A stretch of DNA of 40,697 nucleotides. Origin: Candidatus Tayloriibacteriota bacterium (GTDB lineage: Bacteria > Patescibacteriota > Minisyncoccia > Phycocordibacterales > PALSA-1337). The translations under genes and the position numbers were made by a program. The stretch covers positions 1 to 40,697 of the forward strand of contig CAIOGI010000001.1 of assembly GCA_903857825.1 (NCBI GenBank), given 5' to 3'. Numbering within the stretch: the stretch's first letter is position 1; each line of letters opens with the position of its first letter. Positions 9,207 through 18,438 of the stretch are shown here, piece by piece. The notes under the pieces are model-generated. The model was not told the origin of the DNA and searched no databases. It saw only the letters and a program-made list of their open reading frames with translations.

Positions 9207-10489
9207 CTCGCATAAAAACCGACAACTATCCAAAATGAAAATTTTGGTAATTCTATTGATGCGAAAGGTAGACTAGCAAAAAATCTAACCATGAATAGTT
9301 CGTAAGACAACATGATGTATGAAATCCATCCAGTAATTTCTGATACAAAATGAGATAAAAAACCTAGCAAACCAGTTAGAGAAACAAAAAGCATGGTTGC
9401 AGGTATAATCGGCAATACTAAAATATTTACAACAATTCCAATAATAGACAGTTGCCCCATCATATAGAGAATATAAGGCGAAACAAATATCTGTGTAGCT
9501 AAAGTAGAAGCAACTAATCCTCTTATACCAAATTTCTCAGTTATAAACCCTAGTTTTTTCTCAATTGGCGATGAAAGTAAAATCAAACCAAGTGTAGCAA
9601 GGAAAGATAATTGAAAAGATGGATCATAAAAAAGTATAAGCGGATTTTGAATAAGCATAAGCGCGGCAGCAACAAATAGTGCTTTGCTAACGTTATAGTC
9701 TTTTCTCAAGAGAGATGCGAGAAGCGCGATCATCGCCATAATGCATGAACGCACAACTGTAGCTCCCCCACCAACAAGTATTCCAAAAGCAAGAATACCA
9801 AATCCTCCTAGACCAATACCAATAGTCCTAGGCAGAAACGCCAACACTCTCCTTATGGTGTCCGCAACAATGGTTATATTGTAACCAGAGAGGACCACGA
9901 TATGTATGAGCCCCGCTTTTCTAAAATCATCTATCAAGTCCTTGCCCAAAGCACTTTTCTCCCCCACCACTAGCCCTCCAGCGAGCGCAGCATGCGGTTC
10001 CCCCATCACCTTTTTTATATTTTCAATAAAACCATTTTTAATTTTGAATAAATATTTCGCCACGCCGCCATTTCCAATACGATCTACAACTTCAATGGCC
10101 GGTTTTTTCATTTCAAAAACGATTCCATCTTTCAATAAAAAGTTTGTATAATCAAAAGTTCTTCCACCATTACTTTTGAAATTTCTTGGTGTATTAATTT
10201 TGCCGTTTAGTTTTAAATATTGGCCATAATTGTATTCGGTATATCTATCTGGAGATACTTTTATGTATGTTTCGATGGATTCTCCGCTGATTCTATCCGT
10301 TCTCAATGTAAAACTCTGATTGAAATCCTTAATTTGTGGTTCATCTGAGATATAGCCGTACACTTCAACGTTTTTGCCAGAAAATTTATTTGTGATGCTA
10401 CTCTGTTCAGCATTAAGAGCAAAGTAAATGCGGATCAAAACTGCCGAAATTAGTACAATGGTGATAATAATATTTATTTTCTTATTCAT
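9134..10489 (-). CDS. comEC: ComEC/Rec2 family competence channel (OB + competence domain, no MBL domain)
   Basis: AGLVVGEKSALGKDLIDDFRKAGLIHIVVLSGYNITIVADTIRR...GGGATVVRSCIMAMIALLA; polytopic. Confidence 0.92.
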   Translation of the reverse strand: MNKKINIIITIVLISAVLIRIYFALNAEQSSITNKFSGKNVEVYGYISDEPQIKDFNQSFTLRTDRISGESIETYIKVSPDRYTEYNYGQYLKLNGKINTPRNFKSNGGRTFDYTNFLLKDGIVFEMKKPAIEVVDRIGNGGVAKYLFKIKNGFIENIKKVMGEPHAALAGGLVVGEKSALGKDLIDDFRKAGLIHIVVLSGYNITIVADTIRRVLAFLPRTIGIGLGGFGILAFGILVGGGATVVRSCIMAMIALLASLLRKDYNVSKALFVAAALMLIQNPLILFYDPSFQLSFLATLGLILLSSPIEKKLGFITEKFGIRGLVASTLATQIFVSPYILYMMGQLSIIGIVVNILVLPIIPATMLFVSLTGLLGFLSHFVSEITGWISYIMLSYELFMVRFFASLPFASIELPKFSFWIVVGFYASYFVALLKFPSTFDQFRFRKKSST

Positions 10490-10521
10490 TTGATTTTATT
10501 TTTTATTGGTTTATAATGTAA

Positions 10522-10965
10522 TTACAGTAGGCTAACGCCTCCGAGATTCCCCGCTTTTGCGGGGTTTCGTTTTTTATTGATCAATAATTCAACAACCTTA
10601 TCTATTACAGAGTTAAATTCATCATCAGAAATTTTGGTGATTTTTCTTAATAATCTTTTTGTACTTATTGTGCGTAATTGAGAAAGTACAATCTGCGCAG
10701 GCATTTCCTCGATAGAAAACCTATATTTATCTAACTTACTTTTACTAGAAAGAGGTAGGGACCATATCGTGTAATGATTAATTCGATTGAGGACCAAAAT
10801 AGGTCTTTCAAAATAGTCGTTTTTTCCGTTTTGTTCAGTACCTATATTTTTTCCAAGAGAACACCACCAAACCTCTCCCTCCTGACAAGGTAGTTCCTTC
10901 AAATTCTTTTGAATATGTTGTTTTTTCTCGTTCCAAGAATCAAATAATTCACTTTCCATCCCCAC
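10522..10965 (-). CDS. PemK/MazF-family toxin-like endoribonuclease
   Basis: GEVWWCSLGKNIGTEQNGKNDYFERPILVLNRIN...IVLSQLRTISTKRLLRKITKISDDEF. Confidence 0.85.
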   Translation of the reverse strand: MGMESELFDSWNEKKQHIQKNLKELPCQEGEVWWCSLGKNIGTEQNGKNDYFERPILVLNRINHYTIWSLPLSSKSKLDKYRFSIEEMPAQIVLSQLRTISTKRLLRKITKISDDEFNSVIDKVVELLINKKRNPAKAGNLGGVSLL

Positions 10966-11082
10966 ACCATAGCAAAAAGTTATTAAGAAATTATAAAGAA
11001 AAGTGTCTTTTTTGATATTTCAACAATAATAATTAAAAAATGACAACCCTAGGAGTACCCCTTGTGGGTGTAAAGATTTTAG

Positions 11083-11778
11083 TTACAACACATTTTTAGT
11101 GAAATCAGCAATAATTTCTTGCTCCTGTTCCTGAGAAATAGCTTTCTTGAAGCGTGCTCCGCTTTTACCTTTTACACGAGCCTCGCATTCTGCCCAAGTA
11201 GCATAAATTTGCACACTTCCATCAATCATACTGACATATGAGTATGCCTTTGCATTTGAATGAGACTTTTTTGAAATCTTTTCAACTGAATGAGATAAAT
11301 CAAGAATGTTTTTAATTGGATAATTAGAAAGTGCCCCACTAAAGAGTTCTATTACTACCTTATCAGCAAATGAAGTTGCTATCTCATCACATCTCTCATT
11401 TCCAGCAATGCCGGAATGGCCACCAACATATTCCCAAGACACATTCTTACCTTCAGTAGCCAAAACAAGCTTTTCCCACAAATCCCTATTCAGCACTTCG
11501 TCTTTCGTCTTTGTAACCCACCCATTCGCCTTCCATCCTCTAACCCATTTCGTAATTCCATTTATTACATAAGAAGAGTCTGTGTAAACAGTTATATCCG
11601 CATCTTTTACAGTCTCTAGTGCCTCAGCACATGCTGTGAGTTCCATTCTGTTGTTTGTTGTGCTATCCGCACGTCCACCAAGCTCTTTCACTCGGTCCTC
11701 AGAAACAATTACACTACCCCACCCTCCAGGACCAGGGTTTCCTCTAGAAGCACCATCGGTAAAGATTTTTATTTGCAT
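11083..11778 (-). CDS. rnhA: Ribonuclease HI with C-terminal viroplasmin-like domain
   Basis: IFTDGASRGNPGPGGWG, NNRMELTA, VYTDSSYV, GHSGIAGNERCDEIA; C-term AYSYVSMIDGSVQIYATWAECEARVKGKSGARFKKA. Confidence 0.93.
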   Translation of the reverse strand: MQIKIFTDGASRGNPGPGGWGSVIVSEDRVKELGGRADSTTNNRMELTACAEALETVKDADITVYTDSSYVINGITKWVRGWKANGWVTKTKDEVLNRDLWEKLVLATEGKNVSWEYVGGHSGIAGNERCDEIATSFADKVVIELFSGALSNYPIKNILDLSHSVEKISKKSHSNAKAYSYVSMIDGSVQIYATWAECEARVKGKSGARFKKAISQEQEQEIIADFTKNVL

Positions 11779-11785
11779 ATTACTA

Positions 11786-12301
11786 TTATACAGTATCTAC
11801 TTCCTCCAAGGTAAATGAATTATAAATTCCCACAACAACGCCGACGATAAGCGACATTGTTCCAAGATTAAATATTGTACTAGCGATTTGAGGAGTATAT
11901 TTCAAGACACCAAGCGTGGATAGCAAATAATTCCAATCATGAGTCACACTATCACCGCCAAGTAGGTCTAAATTCATAACTATTGCGTCCTTTGCGTAAA
12001 TAGCGACATCGTAGAAACTAGAACCCAGCCATAGAAGCATGAAACATGAAGCGTAAACATCTTTCTTAACAAACAAGAAATACAGAGCAAGGACAATTGG
12101 GATAATTAGCTGTAGAAGCGTTCCGCCCGCCATATGAATGAACTGACTACCGAAAAACATAAAGATAAAATGCCCAGCTTCATGGAATATCAAATGCACA
12201 GTGTGAATAATATAATGATCAAGAGGATTTTTGCCAACAGAATATAGATACAATCCAGCAAGTAAGATTATTATTGATTTGATGATTGGTTTGAGTTTCA
12301 T
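11786..12301 (-). CDS. Integral membrane zinc metallopeptidase-like protein (M50-like)
   Basis: HTVHLIFHEAGHFIFMFFG (HExxH within TM segment); several TM helices. Confidence 0.7.
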   Translation of the reverse strand: MKLKPIIKSIIILLAGLYLYSVGKNPLDHYIIHTVHLIFHEAGHFIFMFFGSQFIHMAGGTLLQLIIPIVLALYFLFVKKDVYASCFMLLWLGSSFYDVAIYAKDAIVMNLDLLGGDSVTHDWNYLLSTLGVLKYTPQIASTIFNLGTMSLIVGVVVGIYNSFTLEEVDTV

Positions 12302-12328
12302 TATTTTGTATTAAGTATACTAGTATCA

Positions 12329-14053
12329 TCAAACCACATCAACAATCCTCAACCTCAACTCTGTTCTCCCTCCAAACAATGACTTCTCCATTGTTGCTAT
12401 CAAATCAATATTGTCGCCGATCTTTAAGGCATTCCCCTCCCTATTTTTAAAAGACTCCATGTCCATAAAAAATCCAATGGCCTTTATTGCCTGACCATTT
12501 TCTTTCTTAAAAGCTAATTCCAAATGATTCTTTTCTTTTCCAAATTCCTTTATCCCAAATATCTTTATATTTTTAAAAATAAAAACCGGCTTTTTATTAC
12601 CCACACCAAAAGGAGCGAGTTTTTCTATTTCCGCATAGTTATTCCAATTCGCCTCATCCAGAGCTATCTCCATATCAATATAATCTGGTTCAATCAATGC
12701 CTTTCCATCAGCCATTTCCTTTGCCAACAGATCAAAAGCACTATTTAAATGATCATCAAGATGATGTATTGCCTCATTTGAAACAGCGAAGCCTCCAGAT
12801 GCAGAGTGACCACCGTATTGAAGCATTATTTCCTCAGGAACTTTATTCATAATATCAACCACACTTACCGTACCGCCAGAACGACATGATCCTTTTATCA
12901 CATTGTCCCCATCTCGACCCCAAAGAAATGCTGGTTTTCCAAATTCTTCTGCTAGAGTATTTGCCACAAGCCCTAGAAGAGATGGTCTCCATTCTGGATT
13001 TCCGGCAACTATTACATTTCTAGGATTTTCAGCGTGTCTTTCCTTTATTATTTTCTTAACCTCCTTTACCAAAGAAGCAACAACACCCTTTCTCTCATTG
13101 TTTATTTTATCTAAATGTTCGACATATTTATGTGCTTCAATATCATCATCAGTCGCCAACAAACAGAATGCGTCCATAGGCAAACCCATTCTCGATGCGG
13201 CATTGATGCGCGGAGTTATCATGAAGCCAATATCATCCTCCGTTAAATGTTTCTGATCAATTTTTAAATGTCTAAGCAAGCGCATAAGTCCTTTTCTTGG
13301 ACTGATCTTCAGCACGCGCAGTCCGAAATGTGCCAATGCACGATTCTCCCCTATCAGGGGCACCATATCTGACATAGTCGCAATCCCCACCATGTCCAGA
13401 AACCATTTTTCATGTCCCTCTTTCAATTCAAAAACTTTTGATTTTAAGTTTGAATTTATTTTAAGAATAGCTTGTATAAGCTTAAAGCCAACTCCAGACC
13501 CGCAAAGTATCTGTTCGGGATATTTACAATCCTTTTGTTTGTGGTCGACGATAGCAAAGGCTGGAGGAAGTTCCTCATGTGGCTCATGGTGATCTGTAAT
13601 TATGACATCTATCCCCTTTTCTTGAGCAAGCTTCACAGCTTCAATATCTGAAATCCCACAGTCTAAAGTCACCAAAAGTTGAACACCATCTTTCACAAAC
13701 TGCTCTACTGCATCAGTATTGAGACCGAAGCCTTCATCATGTCTGTGCGGAATGTAATTTATAAAATTCTTAAAACCAATTTTCTTGAAAAAATCGTGAA
13801 AAATAACTCCAGCAGGAATACCGTCTGCATCATAGTCGCTATATATAACAATCTTCTCATTGGCTTCTATAGCCTTGATTATCCTCTTCGCAGCTTTCTC
13901 TGCATCCTTTAGGAGGAATGGGTCATGAATGTGTTTTTCATAGCTAGGATTGAGGAATTCAGCCTTAGCTTCTGGAGTTTCTATTCCGCGATGGAATAAT
14001 AGATGATCAATAATTGGCTTACCAGTCTTTTTTCGTATTTCGTATTTCCGCAT
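12329..14053 (-). CDS. recJ: Single-stranded-DNA-specific exonuclease RecJ
   Basis: IVIYSDYDADGIPAGVIFHDF, LVTLDCGISD, IITDHHEP, GSGVGFKL; start set to MRKYEIRKKTG rather than upstream MGSWGNY. Confidence 0.93.
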   Translation of the reverse strand: MRKYEIRKKTGKPIIDHLLFHRGIETPEAKAEFLNPSYEKHIHDPFLLKDAEKAAKRIIKAIEANEKIVIYSDYDADGIPAGVIFHDFFKKIGFKNFINYIPHRHDEGFGLNTDAVEQFVKDGVQLLVTLDCGISDIEAVKLAQEKGIDVIITDHHEPHEELPPAFAIVDHKQKDCKYPEQILCGSGVGFKLIQAILKINSNLKSKVFELKEGHEKWFLDMVGIATMSDMVPLIGENRALAHFGLRVLKISPRKGLMRLLRHLKIDQKHLTEDDIGFMITPRINAASRMGLPMDAFCLLATDDDIEAHKYVEHLDKINNERKGVVASLVKEVKKIIKERHAENPRNVIVAGNPEWRPSLLGLVANTLAEEFGKPAFLWGRDGDNVIKGSCRSGGTVSVVDIMNKVPEEIMLQYGGHSASGGFAVSNEAIHHLDDHLNSAFDLLAKEMADGKALIEPDYIDMEIALDEANWNNYAEIEKLAPFGVGNKKPVFIFKNIKIFGIKEFGKEKNHLELAFKKENGQAIKAIGFFMDMESFKNREGNALKIGDNIDLIATMEKSLFGGRTELRLRIVDVV

Positions 14054-14097
14054 GTAGCACAGTATAGCATTTCTAAAAAGTGAGTTATAATTACCCC

Positions 14098-14496
14098 ATG
14101 ACCCCATGCATTTTTTGCCAAATAGTAAGTAAAGAAATATTTTCTCATATTATCTATGAAGATAATGATTTTCTAGCATTCATAGATATACACCCCATTT
14201 CCCCAGGACACACTTTAGTGATACCGAAGCGACATTATCGTTGGGTTTGGGATGTGCCAAATACAAATGAATATTTCGAAATTACAAAGAAAATTGCACT
14301 GGCCCAGAGACGCGCATTCGAAACCGATGCAATTTCAATAAAAATAGTCGGTGAAGAAATACCTCATGCTCATATATGGGTATTTCCAAACCCAGATATT
14401 CTACAGCAAAAAAAAGAAGATGTAATTAAAAGGAGTTTTAAAGAAGAGATAAATGATTTTGAAGGGAATAAGAAAAAGATAATAGATAATTTGTAA
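14098..14496 (+). CDS. HIT family protein
   Basis: MTPCIFCQIVSKEIFSHIIYEDNDFLAFIDIHPISPGHTLVIPKRH...IPHAHIWVFP. Confidence 0.9.
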   Translation: MTPCIFCQIVSKEIFSHIIYEDNDFLAFIDIHPISPGHTLVIPKRHYRWVWDVPNTNEYFEITKKIALAQRRAFETDAISIKIVGEEIPHAHIWVFPNPDILQQKKEDVIKRSFKEEINDFEGNKKKIIDNL

Positions 14497-14509
14497 ACGA
14501 TAAATAAGT

Positions 14510-15583
14510 CTACATTTTAGAATTCTCCAACGCCTCTATACCTGGTAATGTACCCTTCGCAAGGAATTCCAACATCGCGCCCCCACCTGTGGAAACGAAT
14601 GTAAATTTATCTTCTAGTTTTAGTTCTGAAATAGTTGCTATGGTATCCCCTCCTCCCAAAATCGTTTTAGCGCCACGAAGAGTTGCGTCTGCTATCATTT
14701 GAGCAAGTTCTAGTGTTGATGCCCTATATCCTGTTTCATAGGCTCCTAAGGGGCCGTTCCAAAGTATATACTTGGCATTATCTATTTCACTTTTAAGTAA
14801 TTCTACTGTTTTCATACCACAATCCATTACTGCATCATCTTTTTTTACACTATCAATTGGCAATAAAATCTTATTCCTATTTAAAAACCTACCTAGGTCA
14901 TAGTTTTCTGGGGAAACGAGCGAACTTCCTATATCCTTTCCCTGTTCTTTGAAAAAATTATTTGCCAAAGCACCACCGACAAAGATCTTGTCAGCAATAT
15001 CTATGAATTTCTCTAACAGTGGTAACTTGGTTTCAAACTTTGCTCCACCAAGTACAAAAAGAAATGGGTGTTCTGGGTTAAAAGCTGAACTTAGATGTCT
15101 AACCTCGTCTTCGAACTGAAGACCAGCATAGCTAGGAATGAACTCTGTGATAGCACAAACTGAGGCATGCTCTCTATGCGACACCGGAAAAGCTTCGTTT
15201 ACATATATATCAGCCAGAGAAGCTAATTCCTTTGCAAATTTTTTATCATTTTTCTTTTCTCCATCATGAAGACGTAGATTTTCTAATAGAGTTATCTTAT
15301 TTTTTGTATCTAAAGCCTTTTTATAATTTTTTTCGAAAACACAATCAACTCCTAGTCTATTGAAATGTTTTGAAACAGCTTCTAATGTAGTATTTCCTTG
15401 AGTTTCGATATGACTAATCAATATTATTTGAGCCCCTTTATCTGATAGGTATTTTATTATAGGTAAAGATTTTTGAACTCTATAATCGTCAATCACAACA
15501 TTATTAATAATTGGTATATTCAAATCCAGACGAACAAGTACCTTCACACCATCTAGTTTTTCTATTTCTTTTATGCTTTTCAT
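14510..15583 (-). CDS. pgk: Phosphoglycerate kinase (compact, 357 aa)
   Basis: VLVRLDLNIPI, LLENLRLHDGEKKND, FLFVLGGAKFETKLPLLE, ILWNGPLGAYE, TILGGGDTIA. Confidence 0.96.
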   Translation of the reverse strand: MKSIKEIEKLDGVKVLVRLDLNIPIINNVVIDDYRVQKSLPIIKYLSDKGAQIILISHIETQGNTTLEAVSKHFNRLGVDCVFEKNYKKALDTKNKITLLENLRLHDGEKKNDKKFAKELASLADIYVNEAFPVSHREHASVCAITEFIPSYAGLQFEDEVRHLSSAFNPEHPFLFVLGGAKFETKLPLLEKFIDIADKIFVGGALANNFFKEQGKDIGSSLVSPENYDLGRFLNRNKILLPIDSVKKDDAVMDCGMKTVELLKSEIDNAKYILWNGPLGAYETGYRASTLELAQMIADATLRGAKTILGGGDTIATISELKLEDKFTFVSTGGGAMLEFLAKGTLPGIEALENSKM

Positions 15584-15590
15584 ATTTTAG

Positions 15591-16370
15591 TTATAGAGAA
15601 TCAACCGTCTTTAGTAATTCAACAAAACCAGTAGAATTTATACTTGCTCTGCCTAAAAGCAGACCATTTACCTGGCCGTCTTTTATAATCTCAGCCACAT
15701 TTCTAAAATTTGCATTTCCTCCATAGAGGATTTGTGTAGACAAAGCATGCTTATGACCATATAGATCTGACAACACTTTTCTAACGAATAGCGACATTTC
15801 GTGTATATCAGCAGGGGCCATGGCTTCGAGAGCTCCAATTGCCCATATTGGTTCATACGCAATAATCAAATTATTTATTAATTTCTTACTAACCTTATTT
15901 AGCGAGTTTTTAATCTGGTTTTTTACAAATTCAAGGTAATTACCATTTATATCTCTCACCTCTTCACCAATGCATAATATTGGCTTTATCCCAGCATCAA
16001 GTATTAATTGGACTTTTCTCGCAATTATTTCGTCTGTTTCTCCGAGCTTCCTCCTTTCTGAATGGCCAACAATGACATATTCTACTCCAAGATTCTTTAA
16101 CATCGAAATACTTACCTCCCCTGTAAACGAACCTTCTTGTTCAACAAAAACGTCTTGAGCGCCGATAATAATTGAAGATTGAGCATTTTTACTTATAAAT
16201 GATTTTATATATACAAAAGGAGGACAAATAACCACTTTTGCAGATGATAGTTTCTTGGAAATGTTATTTACTGAACGATAAATACGCTTAGCCTCTTCTA
16301 AAGTAGAAGGGTTCATTTTCCAATTTCCAACTATTAGCTTTTTATTCATATTTAGAATAATAGCATGCAA
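15591..16370 (-). CDS. tpiA: Triosephosphate isomerase
   Basis: LIVGNWKMNPST, VGHSERRKLGETDE, AYEPIWAIG, ILYGGNANFRN. Confidence 0.97.
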   Translation of the reverse strand: MHAIILNMNKKLIVGNWKMNPSTLEEAKRIYRSVNNISKKLSSAKVVICPPFVYIKSFISKNAQSSIIIGAQDVFVEQEGSFTGEVSISMLKNLGVEYVIVGHSERRKLGETDEIIARKVQLILDAGIKPILCIGEEVRDINGNYLEFVKNQIKNSLNKVSKKLINNLIIAYEPIWAIGALEAMAPADIHEMSLFVRKVLSDLYGHKHALSTQILYGGNANFRNVAEIIKDGQVNGLLLGRASINSTGFVELLKTVDSL

Positions 16371-16397
16371 AATTAGCCTAGTCGACTTCTAGCCTTA

Positions 16398-17825
16398 TCA
16401 CCTTAACTCTTCCCATGACAATGTTGTGTATTGATTTGAAATCAAAGGAAAGCTAGGCGGAGGGGCATACAATAGATTACCATCGTATACTATTACTCGA
16501 TCATCATAGCCAGTTCCATCAGTATATGCGAAACCATATCTTCCATTTGTCGCTATCATTCCGTATAAGGTTATGCTGTCGCGCACATATGTAGCACCAC
16601 AATCATTTGAAAAATAATTTCTACCTATTCTACCATTTTGAGCTATTAGGGCTGCATCGATTCTGAGGGTATCGCTACTCATAAGTCCAATTGATACATT
16701 ACCCTGTGCAATTAACCCTATCGTGTCTGTACCATCATAATTCGTATACAATAAATTATTATTCACAATAATATCTTTCCTTTTACTTGCGCTGTCAGGA
16801 AAATCTCCTACAGCAATTGTAATTCTCGCACCGTTTATTTGCCCATCTACCCATGCATGATCTTGGACAAATATTACTCCATTCGAAGGAAGAGTATAGT
16901 TTGCTACAAACTGCTCATTCTTTATACTCCATGTTCCCCATCCATTTTGACTTTGACTGTTATTACAATTTTTTGCAGCCTGTATAAGAGATGTGACTTT
17001 GTATAAATCAAAAGTATCATTTGTCTTTAATACTATGTGATAACCTTGTGAACCTGAAGATGCAATATATCTCCCTCCCGACTGGGCAAGCGTTTTTAAA
17101 GCTGATATGTCTGTTGTAACTCCTGAAAAATCAACGTTGGAAACTGGAAATTGCCTTCCTGCCATGAATACATCTGGGCGATTTGGAACTGATGCGGGAT
17201 ATCTTGGATCTCCAGGACTCACTGTGGTATATACGCCAAGGACCATTCCACCAGGATTCTCGGTATCATTAAATCGCTCTACTGAACTAGAGACAAGATT
17301 GTGTGCGAGCCCATCAAAACGTATTCCTTCATTTGAATGTATCGGACCAAAAACTTCTGTACCCTCTCCAAAACGCATGAAATCATTCGCAACTACAGCG
17401 TATTTTGCAAATGATGGTATTGCCAAAGATACTTGTATAGTCCTTGAAGCAGAAGATCCGTCATTTACAGTGCCCCTAGACATTATCTTAACCAAGGTTG
17501 AACCAGTCGGTGGGGGTGTGATAGTAAGAGCATATTGACCGATAATATTTCCATCTTTATCTTCATAATCGTGTACAAACGGACCATTAGAGGTTGTTGT
17601 TCCTGTACCATCTTTAAAATCATTTGGTGCATGAGCTAAGTGCCATCGATAATAATCAATACCTGCCTCAGCTATCTGTAATGCCTGCTCCTTGCTATTC
17701 AGTTGTCGTGTATCTCTTAGCATGGTTCCTCCCCAGTTTACTAGAGAAGTAGTAACCACTATGGCAATAACACCAAAAACAAGTACATTTACCAAAATTA
17801 ATCCTTTATTATTTATTCTTTTCAT
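16398..17825 (-). CDS. PilX-like type IV pilus-associated exported protein
   Basis: N-term MKRINNKGLILVNVLVFGVIAIVVTTSLVNW...QALQIAEAGIDYYRW; in pilin operon. Confidence 0.75.
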   Translation of the reverse strand: MKRINNKGLILVNVLVFGVIAIVVTTSLVNWGGTMLRDTRQLNSKEQALQIAEAGIDYYRWHLAHAPNDFKDGTGTTTSNGPFVHDYEDKDGNIIGQYALTITPPPTGSTLVKIMSRGTVNDGSSASRTIQVSLAIPSFAKYAVVANDFMRFGEGTEVFGPIHSNEGIRFDGLAHNLVSSSVERFNDTENPGGMVLGVYTTVSPGDPRYPASVPNRPDVFMAGRQFPVSNVDFSGVTTDISALKTLAQSGGRYIASSGSQGYHIVLKTNDTFDLYKVTSLIQAAKNCNNSQSQNGWGTWSIKNEQFVANYTLPSNGVIFVQDHAWVDGQINGARITIAVGDFPDSASKRKDIIVNNNLLYTNYDGTDTIGLIAQGNVSIGLMSSDTLRIDAALIAQNGRIGRNYFSNDCGATYVRDSITLYGMIATNGRYGFAYTDGTGYDDRVIVYDGNLLYAPPPSFPLISNQYTTLSWEELR

Positions 17826-18436
17826 AAATTATCTTTTAAATTTCTCAAGCTAACTTGTGATGTATATATTCTTAAAACTGGTGCCCTGTTCGGATCTACA
17901 TCTATTAACAAATTAATTTTAATTAAATGTACATTTGTAACTGTGACCGGTTGAGTGAGAGGAGCACTGCTCCCACTATAAGTACTATCATAATATTCAA
18001 AAAGTGAACTAGATGTAGCATTTTTTATATTATTGGCGAGAATGGTAATTTTCTCAGTATTAGAATTATACACTAATGGTGAATGAGTTGGCACTATGAT
18101 CCCCTTTTTTAAAGTCGAACTAGCAATAAAATATCTTATTTGTTCTTTTGTGCCGTCTCCATTTGTATCACTGTAGAATGATAGAGTATTTGTTGCGGCT
18201 GTAATTATGGCATATGAACCATTATTACCTGGTGATGCAGATCTCAACTCCCTAACCATTGTCCTCAATATAGTTCTTGCGTCTTGTGTTGTAGAAAGCG
18301 AATCAAAAGAATATTTATTATTTTTTAATACATTTACCTGAAAAGAACTCACAGCAAGCATTATTATTCCCAAAATACCAACAACCACGACTATTTCTAC
18401 GAGGGTGAAACCTTTGTTTTGTGAAGTATTTTTCAT
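17822..18436 (-). CDS. Type IV pseudopilin (PilW-like)
   Basis: NKGFTLVEIVVVVGILGIIMLAV prepilin signal; start set to MKNTSQNKGFTLVE. Confidence 0.85.
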   Translation of the reverse strand: MKNTSQNKGFTLVEIVVVVGILGIIMLAVSSFQVNVLKNNKYSFDSLSTTQDARTILRTMVRELRSASPGNNGSYAIITAATNTLSFYSDTNGDGTKEQIRYFIASSTLKKGIIVPTHSPLVYNSNTEKITILANNIKNATSSSLFEYYDSTYSGSSAPLTQPVTVTNVHLIKINLLIDVDPNRAPVLRIYTSQVSLRNLKDNL

Positions 18437-18438
18437 TT

